Positions 1 to 8,107 of a stretch of 64,000 nucleotides of DNA are shown here, piece after piece. Under the pieces are notes generated by a model. The model ran no database searches. It was not told the origin of the DNA and worked only from the letters and a program-made list of their open reading frames with translations. Positions within the stretch are counted from its first letter, which is position 1. Each line of letters begins with the position of its first letter. The stretch is from positions 124,001-188,000 of the forward strand of contig JAOPJY010000001.1 in NCBI GenBank assembly GCA_025517425.1, given 5' to 3'. The stretch comes from Halobacteria archaeon AArc-dxtr1 (GTDB lineage: Archaea; Halobacteriota; Halobacteria; Halobacteriales; Natrialbaceae). The position numbers were made by a program, and so were the translations under genes.

Positions 1-161
1 TCGAGTACCTGCTGTGCTGCGGGGCCGACGTCCTTTCCGACGCCGTCACCGTAGATGATTGGGATGATCGGGTCGTCGGGAACTTCGAGGTCGCCGTCCT
101 CCGTCAGCGTGATCTTCGAGCCCTCCTCGGGAACGTCGATGGTGTCGTACTCGGAACTCAT
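1..161 (-). CDS. icd: Isocitrate dehydrogenase (NADP), N-terminal fragment
   Basis: Only the first 53 codons lie in the window; the gene runs off the left edge. The ATG (reverse complement of 159-161) is followed by an acidic leader and then the conserved stretch PIIPIIYGDGVGKDVGP, which is the N-terminal beta strand and GDG turn of archaeal isocitrate dehydrogenases. The enzyme oxidatively decarboxylates isocitrate to 2-oxoglutarate in the citric acid cycle. Isopropylmalate dehydrogenases share the GDG turn, but the preceding leader resembles haloarchaeal Icd. The family call is firm; cofactor use cannot be read from this fragment. Confidence 0.85.
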   Translation of the reverse strand, partial: MSSEYDTIDVPEEGSKITLTEDGDLEVPDDPIIPIIYGDGVGKDVGPAAQQVL

Positions 162-317
162 CTCGTCCCTACGGTTCTCCGTTGGGGGTAAAAGGGCTAC
201 CATTTCCGCTCGCGTTCTTTCGCTTTCGGTCGCCAAACTACGACCCAGCGTTGACGATCCAGGAGTCAACCGGCGCCGGTCAAGCACATTGCCCGCCTCG
301 TCCGCCCGACCTCCATG

Positions 318-578
318 TCACTCCCAGTGTCGTATCATCAACCCGATGCCCGTCGCGGCTAACAGGAGGCTACTCCCGCCAAGCCCCACGACGAGTCCCT
401 CCGTTAGCGAGTTCGATTCTATGCCGAGCCACAGCAACACTCCCAGCGTGATCGCGACGGTCAGCAGCGCCGAACCGACAGCGACGGGGTCCATTTCCTC
501 GGAGACCACAGCGCGCCCGACTGCAATCGCGGCCATCACCGCACAGAAGACGAACAAAAATCCGAGCAGTGACTCCAT
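318..578 (-). CDS. Small membrane protein, three predicted helices
   Basis: An 86-residue protein with an ATG start. Three hydrophobic stretches are visible: residues about 2-24, 31-52 and 62-80. It ends in a short basic tail (IRHWE). It resembles the many small uncharacterised haloarchaeal membrane proteins, and I recognise no functional motif. It lies alone between icd and map, on the same strand as icd with a 156-base gap. Base use matches its neighbours. No function is assigned. Confidence 0.6.
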   Translation of the reverse strand: MESLLGFLFVFCAVMAAIAVGRAVVSEEMDPVAVGSALLTVAITLGVLLWLGIESNSLTEGLVVGLGGSSLLLAATGIGLMIRHWE

Positions 579-703
579 CGTCGCCGGGCTACGTAGGGGG
601 GTACTGTAAGTGTACAGGAATCCGCGACCACCGACAGTGGGTCGAAGACGGGATCGCTCTCGGAGACGGAACCTCTTTTTGTCGACCGGTGTAACCCTGA
701 GAC

Positions 704-1600
704 ATGGCCGAAACCGAGATCGACCTCGAGTCCGAGCAGTACGAGAAACACCGCGAGGCGGGCGAAATCTTAGCCCAGGTTCGCACGGAGACCGCCGACC
801 GCGTCGAGATCGGTGCGAGCCACCTCGAGATCGCCGAGTACGCCGAGGACCGTATCCGTGAACTGGGTGGCAAACCGGCGTTTCCGGTCAACATCTCGAT
901 CGACGAGGAGGCGGCCCACGCGACCCCAAGCGTCGACGACGAGTCGACGTTCGGCGAGGAGATGATCAATCTGGATATCGGCGTCCACATCGACGGCTGG
1001 CTCGCCGACACTGCGATCACCGTCGACCTCTCTGGCAATCCCGAACTCGCCGAGGCCTCCGAACAGGCCCTAGAAGCCGCAATAGACGTGATCGAGCCCG
1101 GCGTCGACACCGGCGACATCGGTGCCGAGATCGAGGACGTCATCGACGGCTACGGCTACAACCCCGTCGTCAATCTCACCGGACACGGGCTTGGCCACTG
1201 GGAGCAACACACTAGCCCGAACATCCCGAACCGGGCGGTTTCGCAGGGGACGACGCTCGACGTTGGCGACGTCGTCGCGATCGAGCCGTTCGCGACCGAC
1301 GGCGGCGGAAAGGTCACGGAGGGGGCAAGCGAGGAAATTTTCGCCCTCGAACGAGAGGGATCGGTTCGCAACCGTCAGGCCCGCGAGGCCCTTTCACAGA
1401 TCACCGAGGAGTTTCGGACGCTGCCCTTTGCTACCCGCTGGCTCGAGACCGACCGTCCGGAGATGGCGTTGCGCCGACTCAAGCGCGGAAATATGGTCCA
1501 CGGCTATCCGGTGTTAAAAGAGGACGACGGCTGCCTGGTAAGCCAGAAAGAACACACGGTGATCGTCACCGAGAGTGGCTGTGAAATCACGACCGAATAG
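704..1600 (+). CDS. map: Methionine aminopeptidase, type II
   Basis: A 298-residue cytosolic enzyme that removes the initiator methionine from nascent proteins. The pita-bread fold metal ligands are visible in order: Asp in LDIGVHIDGW, Asp in LADTAITVD, His in GHGLGHWEQH, Glu in IEPFATDG and Glu near the C-terminus in HTVIVTESG. The helical insertion between the His and Glu segments and the length are those of archaeal type II enzymes. The ATG at 704 begins the acidic METE-like leader usual for haloarchaea. It is monocistronic, with a convergent zinc-ribbon gene downstream. Confidence 0.95.
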   Translation: MAETEIDLESEQYEKHREAGEILAQVRTETADRVEIGASHLEIAEYAEDRIRELGGKPAFPVNISIDEEAAHATPSVDDESTFGEEMINLDIGVHIDGWLADTAITVDLSGNPELAEASEQALEAAIDVIEPGVDTGDIGAEIEDVIDGYGYNPVVNLTGHGLGHWEQHTSPNIPNRAVSQGTTLDVGDVVAIEPFATDGGGKVTEGASEEIFALEREGSVRNRQAREALSQITEEFRTLPFATRWLETDRPEMALRRLKRGNMVHGYPVLKEDDGCLVSQKEHTVIVTESGCEITTE

Positions 1601-1654
1601 CCAGCTGGTAGGGGGGCGACGACTGACAGCGACAAGGCGTGTCGATACCGTTCC

Positions 1655-1855
1655 TCAGGCGTTGTTCATCCGCTGTTTCCGACGGGAGCCACAGCGGTGG
1701 CACTCGGTAACACGGTAGGGTTCGCGTGAAAACTGCGCGTTCTCCGGTTTGAGACTCTCGGTTCGAATTTCGACTGAGACTTCGTGAATGGTCTCCACCC
1801 CACAGTCATCGCAGACTTCTGTAACGTTAGTAACCGATTCGTCCGTCGTCGCCAT
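1655..1855 (-). CDS. Small zinc beta-ribbon protein (DUF7835-like)
   Basis: A 66-residue protein with two CxxC knuckles, CDDC at about residues 15-18 and CHRC at about 52-55, expected to bind one zinc ion in a beta-ribbon. The tail GSRRKQRMNNA is basic, which suggests nucleic acid or ribosome contact, but that is inference. It matches my recollection of the DUF7835 haloarchaeal family, whose role is unknown. It is read towards map and separated from it by 54 bases. Confidence 0.75.
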   Translation of the reverse strand: MATTDESVTNVTEVCDDCGVETIHEVSVEIRTESLKPENAQFSREPYRVTECHRCGSRRKQRMNNA

Positions 1856-2071
1856 TGTCCGAGTTCTTTGGATAGAAACCCTATAAACCTATGTCTCGCT
1901 GAACGTTCTCTGATCGGTAATAGCCACCAATCATACCATTGATATGACTCGGCACGACCGATCGGCTCCGTTCCGCTAAGGAATTCAAACCGGCTGAGCA
2001 CGACCCTCTGACGGACTGTCTCTGGTCCATCGGGGTGAAACCCTTTATCCCTCCCTCGACAGGACGCACGT

Positions 2072-2611
2072 ATGGAACAGGTGTTTGCCCCCTGGCGAAT
2101 CGAGTGGATTAGACGTGAGGAGAAGAACCCCGACGTGGCAGAGTGTGTCTTCTGTGAGCTGCCCGAGCGCACGAACGATCGCGAGAATCTGCTGGTCGCC
2201 CGGAGCGAGCACGCGTTCGTGTTGCTCAATAATTACCCGTACAATCCGGGCCACGTCATGGTGATTCCACGAATTCATACTGGCGAGTACGCCGACCTCG
2301 ACGACGCCCAGCTACTCGACCACGCCCGGCTGAAACAGCGGACGTTCGAGGCACTCGACGACGCGATGGCACCGGACGGCTTCAACGCCGGTCTGAACCT
2401 CGGCGAGGGCGCCGGCGGCTCCATCGGCGACCACCTCCACACCCACGTCGTCCCGCGCTGGAAGGGCGATACGAACTTCATGCCCGTTATTGGTGAGACG
2501 TCGGTGATCGTCGAGGCGGTCGACGAGACTTACGGGAGCCTCCACGAGGCGTTCGCGACGCAGGAGGGAGCAACCGTTCCTGATTCGGACCAAGCGGTCG
2601 TTTTCGAGTGA
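2072..2611 (+). CDS. HIT family hydrolase
   Basis: A 179-residue histidine-triad protein. The triad motif HLHTHVV lies at about residues 120-126 and follows the glycine-rich GEGAGGSIGDH; the N-terminal CVFC pair is the zinc knuckle found in Hint/galactose-1-phosphate uridylyltransferase-like HIT proteins. Such enzymes hydrolyse nucleotide phosphoramidates or dinucleoside polyphosphates; the substrate here is unknown. A TATA-like CTTTATC at 2043-2049 lies about 25 bases before the ATG, so the mRNA is probably leaderless or nearly so. Confidence 0.92.
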   Translation: MEQVFAPWRIEWIRREEKNPDVAECVFCELPERTNDRENLLVARSEHAFVLLNNYPYNPGHVMVIPRIHTGEYADLDDAQLLDHARLKQRTFEALDDAMAPDGFNAGLNLGEGAGGSIGDHLHTHVVPRWKGDTNFMPVIGETSVIVEAVDETYGSLHEAFATQEGATVPDSDQAVVFE

Positions 2612-2803
2612 CACTGCGCTACGGATCCTGGCTCCGTACGGTTTTACTGTAGTGTCTCGTGGTCGCAGATAGCATGCTCTTGGTCATGCCGTACGGGACA
2701 ATCGACCAGTGGGTGTGATGTGCAGGATGCAACGGCGCCTCGGCGAGGAGAACCTGATCTCAGATCGATACGTATTTCTACATGTCAGAAACAATCTGGA
2801 TTA

Positions 2804-3211
2804 ATGGACACCTTATCCTCGCCACCGCCCCCGCCGCCCACCGAATCGTGGCCGACGGGCGACTCGAGCGACAGATCGCGTTCGCCGTCGCGGTCGAACG
2901 ACGGCCTTCCACTCGGATTGTGGATTGTCGTCGGCATCGGCTTCCTCGGCGTTTTTCTCGGCCTATTCGCATCGTTCATACTCATCGGCAAAGGGGCCGT
3001 CACCATCGGCGTGCTACTTCTCGCATTGACCGCACTCAAGGTCATTGTACTCGTTGGACTCCTCGGATTACGGTTCTGGGCGCTGGTACTCGCGCTCGTG
3101 GTCTACAGCGTCGGTGCGCTACTCGATCTGCTGACGGGTGAACTGTTGAGTCTCATCGTGAGCATCGTCATCATCGGCTACTTGCTCTCGATTTCGGGGC
3201 GGTTCGAGTAA
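2804..3211 (+). CDS. Proline-rich-headed four-helix membrane protein
   Basis: A 135-residue protein. I chose the ATG at 2804 because it begins the polyproline segment (six prolines) that leads into the membrane part; an upstream in-frame extension has no coding character. Residues about 35 onward form four hydrophobic helices (PLGLWIVVGIGFLGVFLGLF and three more). No catalytic motif is visible. It could be a small integral membrane protein of the DUF2127 or similar type, but I do not recognise the family. Confidence 0.6.
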   Translation: MDTLSSPPPPPPTESWPTGDSSDRSRSPSRSNDGLPLGLWIVVGIGFLGVFLGLFASFILIGKGAVTIGVLLLALTALKVIVLVGLLGLRFWALVLALVVYSVGALLDLLTGELLSLIVSIVIIGYLLSISGRFE

Positions 3212-3265
3212 GTCCGTGACCTCGGAGGTAGCGGTATGCCTGAACGGACGAACTAGCACCATAGG

Positions 3266-3372
3266 ATGGTCTACTATCACGTGTGCCACGAACAGTTCTC
3301 TCTGCCGAACGCCTGCAACTACTGTGGCGAGTACTATCGTTCGGCAGTGACGGTTCTATTTCGGGAGGGAAA
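3266..3372 (+). pseudogene. Possible remnant of an AN1-type zinc-finger gene
   Basis: The reading frame from the ATG at 3266 gives VCHEQFSLPNACNYCGEYY, close to the first half of haloarchaeal AN1-like zinc fingers (consensus roughly C-x8-LP-x2-CxxCGxxxCxxHRLPExHxC). The expected third cysteine is arginine (CGT codon), and the HRLPE segment is absent in frame; CGG TTC follows after a one-base shift. The frame then runs into the antisense of the methylthiotransferase gene. This looks like a decayed 5' end of an AN1 or AN1-rhomboid gene. The call rests on about 20 residues and is tentative. Confidence 0.35.
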
Positions 3373-3383
3373 AACAGCCCCGC

Positions 3384-4637
3384 TCACAGCGGTTTCCCGA
3401 ACGCGTACATCGTCTCGTGGGCCGTCACGTCGAGATCGACGAAGTCGCCAGGCTCGAGTCCGTACTCACTCGCGTTCTGGACGATGATCTGTCGGTACGC
3501 CGAATCGCGACACTTCACGGAGTCTGCGGTTCCGTGCTCGACGACCAGACAGTCCTCGCGCCGCTCGCCGACCATCGACTCGTAAGCTGTTCCGACGATC
3601 TCGCGCTTGGCGGCGCTCATCTCCGTCGAGCGCTCTTTCTTTACCGTCCCGCCGAGCCCCTTCATATTCGCGGCGTCGGTGCCCGGTCGCTTCGAAAAGC
3701 GGGTGACGTTGACCTTCTCGGGGCGAGTCTCGCGAAGCAGGGCCATCGACTGGGCGTGGTCGTGGTCGGTCTCGGTGGGGAAGCCAACGATGAAATCGGT
3801 CGACAGCGTCCAGTAGTCGAGGACGTCGTCGAACGTCTCGACGACCTCGAGATACTCCGCGACCTGGTGCTGGCGGCGCATATCTCCCAGAACGTCGTCC
3901 GAGCCCGACTGGACGGGCGCGTGCAGGAAGTTGTACAGCTCGTCGTGTTCGGCGAACACGTCGGCCAGCTCTTCACGGATACCATGGACGCCCTTCGGGT
4001 TGGCCATCCCCACTCGCACCCGGAAGTCGCCGTCGATCTCGCAGATGCGATCGAGCAGCTCGTGGAGTTTGCGCTCGCCCGTGTCCCAGCCGTAGACGCC
4101 CGTGTCCTGCCCGGTGATGCGAAGCTCCGTCGCGCCCGCGTGGATCAGGGCGCGGGCCTTCTCGACGTTCTCCTCGACGGGGGGAGACTCGATCTTTCCC
4201 GTCGCCTGTTTCGTAATGCAGTACGAGCAGTCACTCATACATCCGCGGGCGATCGGAAGGATGCCGACGACGCCGTCTAAAATCGGCTCGGCGTCGGGAG
4301 TCGTCGTCGGACACTCTCCGTTTGTCACGGCCTCGGGAACCTCGTCCCAGTGGAGTACCTCGCCGTCGACCTCGGCAGCGGCGAACTCCTCGCCCTGCGC
4401 TAAAGCCATGCAGCCGGTAATGTAGAGGTCTGCGGTCTCGTCGGCCAACTCCTCGGCTCGCCGGAGCATGTTTCGCTCGGTCTTCTCGACGACCGTGCAG
4501 GTGTTGAGGATGGCCACGTCGGCTACCTCGGGGCCATCAACGCGGTGGTGCCCGGCGTCCCGGAGCCGCCGCTCGATCTCGCGGCTCTCGCCGCGGTTCG
4601 AGGTGCAGCCGTAGGTCTCGATGTGATACCGGGCCAT
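3384..4637 (-). CDS. tRNA N6-threonylcarbamoyladenosine methylthiotransferase (MtaB/CDKAL1 type)
   Basis: A 417-residue MiaB-family radical SAM enzyme that adds a methylthio group to t6A at position 37 of ANN-decoding tRNAs. The N-terminal UPF0004 domain supplies three cluster cysteines, C11, C47 and C76. The radical SAM motif is C133-MSD-C137-SY-C140. A C-terminal TRAM-like domain (from about residue 345, ending in TAHETMYAFGKPL) should bind tRNA. Length and architecture match archaeal e-MtaB/CDKAL1 proteins. It is oriented with the transporter gene upstream (62-base gap), possibly co-transcribed. Confidence 0.93.
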   Translation of the reverse strand: MARYHIETYGCTSNRGESREIERRLRDAGHHRVDGPEVADVAILNTCTVVEKTERNMLRRAEELADETADLYITGCMALAQGEEFAAAEVDGEVLHWDEVPEAVTNGECPTTTPDAEPILDGVVGILPIARGCMSDCSYCITKQATGKIESPPVEENVEKARALIHAGATELRITGQDTGVYGWDTGERKLHELLDRICEIDGDFRVRVGMANPKGVHGIREELADVFAEHDELYNFLHAPVQSGSDDVLGDMRRQHQVAEYLEVVETFDDVLDYWTLSTDFIVGFPTETDHDHAQSMALLRETRPEKVNVTRFSKRPGTDAANMKGLGGTVKKERSTEMSAAKREIVGTAYESMVGERREDCLVVEHGTADSVKCRDSAYRQIIVQNASEYGLEPGDFVDLDVTAHETMYAFGKPL

Positions 4638-4699
4638 CTACGACGTACTCCGGCCCCGCGAGCCAAAAGCCCGACGGATTCGGTCCCGGCGACGTGCTC

Positions 4700-5722
4700 T
4701 CACACCCCCTCTGCTTCCTCGCCTCCCAGCCGATCGTAGTGCTCGTCTGCGACTTCCACGATCGCGACGAACGCGCCGACGATCACCGGCCCGAAAAAGA
4801 GCCCCATGATCCCGAAGGCGTAGATGCCGCCGAGGACCCCGATGATGATCACCGCCGGACTGAGGTCTGCGTACCGATCGACGACGATCGGTCGGAGGTA
4901 GTCGTCGGAGATGCCGACGACGATCGCGCTGTAGACGAACAGACCGACAGCGAGCAGCGGTTCGCCGGTCACCAGGAGATAGAGCACTGCAGGCCCCCAC
5001 ACCACGAACGCGCCGATCAGGGGGATCAATGAGAGGACGATCATGATCGCCGTCCAGAAGGCGGCGTTCGGGATGCCGGTGACGAACAGCCCGATACCGG
5101 CGATCGCACCCTCGATAATCGCGATCAGCACGTGGCCGAGCAACACCGCGCGCGTGACCTCGTCTACCTGCCCGTACAGGTCGTCCTGTACGTCCGCGGG
5201 AAGCGGCGTTACGTCACGGAGCCAGGCGTACAGCGAGTCGCCCGCTTTGAGGAGGTAGTACAGCAAGAACAGCGCGAGTCCGAGGCCGATCAGCGCGTGG
5301 GTCGCCGCACTGAACCACGCCGCCGACTGTTCGAAGACCGCCGTGCCGACCTCCTGGCCCGCGGTCGCGGCGTGCTCTGCGAGGTTCACGTCGATTCCCA
5401 GTTCGGCCTCGAGTTGCTCCTCAAAGTCGGCGATCCCGACCGCCTCGGGGTCTAGATCTTCGGCCAGCCGAGCCGCATCGTCGGCGACGGCTGCGATCAC
5501 AGCTACGATCGGAACGACGACCGCGACGACGGCCAAAGACACCAGCGAGAGCGCCGCAATAGTCGACGACACGCGTTCTTCGAGCCGGCGTTGTAGCGGC
5601 GCAAGGACGTACGCGAGTAACACTGCGAGGAGCACGTACTGCAGGAAGGGGAGGACGACCTGCAGCGAGAGGTAGCCAAACGCGAGGATCAACGCGAGAA
5701 GGTAGCCGATGCTCCGGTTCAC
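4700..5722 (-). CDS. AI-2E family (PerM-like) transporter
   Basis: A 340-residue polytopic membrane protein starting at a GTG (reverse complement of 5720-5722). It shows the AI-2E/PerM layout: two to three N-terminal helices, a central soluble segment rich in Ala/Glu (about residues 85-150), then five C-terminal helices, including IPNAAFWTAIMIVLSLIPLIG and the GILGGIYAFGIMGLFFGPV-like re-entrant region. Members export autoinducer-2 or act as Na+/H+ antiporters; the substrate in haloarchaea is unknown. The tail is acidic. Confidence 0.85.
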   Translation of the reverse strand: MNRSIGYLLALILAFGYLSLQVVLPFLQYVLLAVLLAYVLAPLQRRLEERVSSTIAALSLVSLAVVAVVVPIVAVIAAVADDAARLAEDLDPEAVGIADFEEQLEAELGIDVNLAEHAATAGQEVGTAVFEQSAAWFSAATHALIGLGLALFLLYYLLKAGDSLYAWLRDVTPLPADVQDDLYGQVDEVTRAVLLGHVLIAIIEGAIAGIGLFVTGIPNAAFWTAIMIVLSLIPLIGAFVVWGPAVLYLLVTGEPLLAVGLFVYSAIVVGISDDYLRPIVVDRYADLSPAVIIIGVLGGIYAFGIMGLFFGPVIVGAFVAIVEVADEHYDRLGGEEAEGV

Positions 5723-5884
5723 ACCAACCCCCTCCCACGCTCGGCGGAATAAGCGTTCGCCGTGTTCGTTCCGCTAGAATCGTATTACTCGCAGTTACTT
5801 CATCGGCACACCGAACCGACGGCGTGACGTGTTCGTTCCGTAGACAGTCGCCGTGACCCGTCACAGTCCTTCAAGACGCTTGTG

Positions 5885-5900
5885 CACCTATCACTAGGTG
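5885..5900 (+). promoter_or_regulatory. Inverted repeat abutting the DUF547 start codon
   Basis: CACCTA (5885-5890), a 4-base loop TCAC, then TAGGTG (5895-5900), one base before the ATG at 5902. In RNA it could form a six-pair hairpin covering the translation start region; as DNA it could be an operator. The right arm contains a GGTG core, a possible anti-Shine-Dalgarno match. The role is inferred only. Confidence 0.4.
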
Positions 5901-5901
5901 G

Positions 5902-6636
5902 ATGCCGACCCAGATCGATCCCCTCTCGCTGTCGGGCGATCTGTTGTACGCGGTCAAGACCGACGGCGACATCGACGAGTTGCGGACGCACCTCGCGACG
6001 CTGGACCGCACGCGCCTGCGGCGGGCACTGTCCGGCCGAGAGCAGCGCCTCGCGTTCTGGCTCAATACATACAATGCTTACGCGCAGCTACTGCTCGAGG
6101 CAAATCCCGAGATCGTCGATGCCGGACACCTAGAGCGCTGGCTGTTCGTGATCCGCGATCGGATCCCCGTTGCGGGGGTCTGGCTCAGTCTCTCCGATAT
6201 CGAACACGGACTGCTCAGGGGGTCGCGACATCCGTGGGGACTTGGCTACCTGCCACGACCGTTCCCCTCCTCGTTCGAACGCGAGTTCCGTCTCGAGCGC
6301 GTCGAGCCGCAGATCCACTTCGCGCTGCTCCAGCGGGGCGAACACGGCCCGCCCGTGACGGTCTACTCGCCAGGAGACGTCATCGAGGAACTCGAAATCG
6401 CGACGGCCTGGTACCTAGAGGAGAACGTCGTCTACGATCGCGAGACGAACATCGCAACCATGCCCCGGCGGTTTCTCTGGTACCGCGGTGACTTCGGCGG
6501 GAAGCGAGGGATCGTCTCGCTCCTCCGGAAACACGACGTCGTCCCCGCGGACGCCTCGCCGACGATCGAGTACGACGAGTTCGACTGGTCGGTCGACATT
6601 CACGATGCGGGGGTCGACATCCGTGATCATGAGTAA
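5902..6636 (+). CDS. DUF547 domain-containing protein
   Basis: A 244-residue protein with the DUF547 signature near residues 45-60 (QRLAFWLNTYNAY), followed by LSLSDIEHGLLRG, the typical family motif in which the His and Glu may be catalytic, and by IHFALLQRG. DUF547 proteins have a papain/transglutaminase-like fold by distant comparison, but biochemical evidence is sparse. No signal peptide is seen, so it is probably cytosolic. It is divergent from the transporter gene across a 179-base intergenic region containing the hairpin at 5885-5900. Confidence 0.85.
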   Translation: MPTQIDPLSLSGDLLYAVKTDGDIDELRTHLATLDRTRLRRALSGREQRLAFWLNTYNAYAQLLLEANPEIVDAGHLERWLFVIRDRIPVAGVWLSLSDIEHGLLRGSRHPWGLGYLPRPFPSSFEREFRLERVEPQIHFALLQRGEHGPPVTVYSPGDVIEELEIATAWYLEENVVYDRETNIATMPRRFLWYRGDFGGKRGIVSLLRKHDVVPADASPTIEYDEFDWSVDIHDAGVDIRDHE

Positions 6637-6763
6637 GCGGTCCGCGCCCTCGAGCATTGCTCGGCACGAACTGAATTGTCCCGGGAAAACGGCGCGTCGC
6701 AGCTAGAACTCTTGCGCTTCGTCGAACGATGTTGAGCAAGGCTCAACCAGCGTGACGTCGGGC

Positions 6764-8002
6764 TTACGCCTCGTCGAACAGCTCCTCGCCCTCGACCATG
6801 TGCTCCTCGACGGCGTCCATGTCGAGGGTGACGCCCAGGCCGGGCTCCTCGGGGATCTCGATGTAGCCTTCCTCGATGACGTCCTCTTCGACCAAGTCCT
6901 CCCACCAGCCGAGCTCGTAGGAGTGGTACTCGACGGCCAGCGAGTTCGGAATCGCGGCGCCGACGTGGGCGCTGGCGACCGTTGCGACCGGCGAGGCGAC
7001 GTTGTGCATCGCGACGGGGACGTAGTACATGTCCGCCAGATCCGCGATCTTCTGGGTCTCACGCATGCCGCCGACCTTGGGCATGTCGGGGGCGATCATG
7101 TCGACGGCCTGCTCCTCGATGAGGCGGCGCTGGCCGTGCTTGCGGTAGACGTTCTCGCCGGCGGTGATCGGCGTCGAGGTGCTCTGGGTGACCTCGCGCT
7201 GAACGTCGTGGTTCTCTGGGGGAACGGGGTCTTCGAGCCACCAGACGTCGTAGGGTTCGAGCGCCTTCGCGAGGCGCTTTGCGCTGCCACCGGAGAACGT
7301 CCAGTGGCAGTCGAAGGCGACGTCGGCCCGCGAGCCGACGCGCTCGGTGATCGCCTCGACAATGCTGACCTTGTGGGCGATTTCGGGCTCGCGAAGGTGG
7401 CGGTTCGCACGATCCTTCTCGTGGCCCGAAGGCACGTCTAAGTCGAACTTCAGGGCGTCGTAGCCGAGCTCCTCGACGACGCGTTCGGCCTCGTCGGCGC
7501 AGGCGATCGGGTCGGCCTCGTCCTCGGTGTGACAGTCACAGTAGACGCGCATCTTGTCGCGGTACTTGCCGCCCAGTAGCTGGTAGGCGGGGACCTCGAG
7601 AATCTTACCTGCGAGGTCGTGGAGGGCGACCTCGACGCCGGCGATTGCGGTGACGGTGACGCCGCCAATCGAGCCCTCGCCGGACATCTTCTGGACGAGG
7701 TGCTCGGTGAGACGGTCGATGTCGAGGGGGTTCTCGCCCTGCAGGAAGGGCGTCATTCGCTCGATCAGTTCGGGTGCGCCCGCACCCCAGTAGGCCTCGC
7801 CGGTGCCGACGATACCCGCATCGGTGTAGATCCGAACGAGCGTCCACGGGAAGTTCCCGTCGACCATCGTCGTCTGAATGTCCGTGATCTCTACGTCGCG
7901 CCCGCCGCCGCGCTCGCCGGTGACCTGCATCGTCTCGGCAGAGAGATCCCGCATCGTATACTCCGCGTTCGGGTCGTGTAGCTGCGAATAATCGACTCCC
8001 AT
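6764..8002 (-). CDS. gnaD: D-gluconate dehydratase (enolase superfamily)
   Basis: A 412-residue enzyme converting gluconate to 2-keto-3-deoxygluconate in the semi-phosphorylative Entner-Doudoroff pathway. The C-terminal barrel carries superfamily residues: KFDLDV (Lys), FDCHWTF (Asp metal ligand), WWLEDPVPPEN (Glu), TAGENVYRKH (Glu) and AMHNVASP (His). The N-terminus VDYSQLHDPNAEYTMRDLS is nearly identical to haloarchaeal gluconate dehydratases as I recall them. Xylonate dehydratase activity is a possible alternative. It is followed upstream by gdh on the same strand. A TrmB-type site overlaps its promoter. Confidence 0.92.
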   Translation of the reverse strand: MGVDYSQLHDPNAEYTMRDLSAETMQVTGERGGGRDVEITDIQTTMVDGNFPWTLVRIYTDAGIVGTGEAYWGAGAPELIERMTPFLQGENPLDIDRLTEHLVQKMSGEGSIGGVTVTAIAGVEVALHDLAGKILEVPAYQLLGGKYRDKMRVYCDCHTEDEADPIACADEAERVVEELGYDALKFDLDVPSGHEKDRANRHLREPEIAHKVSIVEAITERVGSRADVAFDCHWTFSGGSAKRLAKALEPYDVWWLEDPVPPENHDVQREVTQSTSTPITAGENVYRKHGQRRLIEEQAVDMIAPDMPKVGGMRETQKIADLADMYYVPVAMHNVASPVATVASAHVGAAIPNSLAVEYHSYELGWWEDLVEEDVIEEGYIEIPEEPGLGVTLDMDAVEEHMVEGEELFDEA

Positions 8003-8011
8003 AGGAACTGC

Positions 8012-8029
8012 TTACTCGGGGCGAAGTAA
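8012..8029 (-). promoter_or_regulatory. TrmB-type operator at the gnaD promoter
   Basis: On the minus strand the sequence is TTACT-TCGCCCCG-AGTAA, a perfect 5-bp inverted repeat that fits the published haloarchaeal TrmB motif TACT-N7/8-GAGTA exactly (TACT, 7 bases, GAGTA). It lies 10-27 bases before the ATG, just downstream of and touching the likely TATA element (GGTATTAC, 8027-8034). That position fits repression, with release when sugar is available. Confidence 0.65.
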
Positions 8030-8107
8030 TACCTTACCATCTCCTCGTTCGACCGTCAAAGAATCGCCGTCGCTCACCGGAACCAATCGCCACCGACGTC
8101 CTGACGG

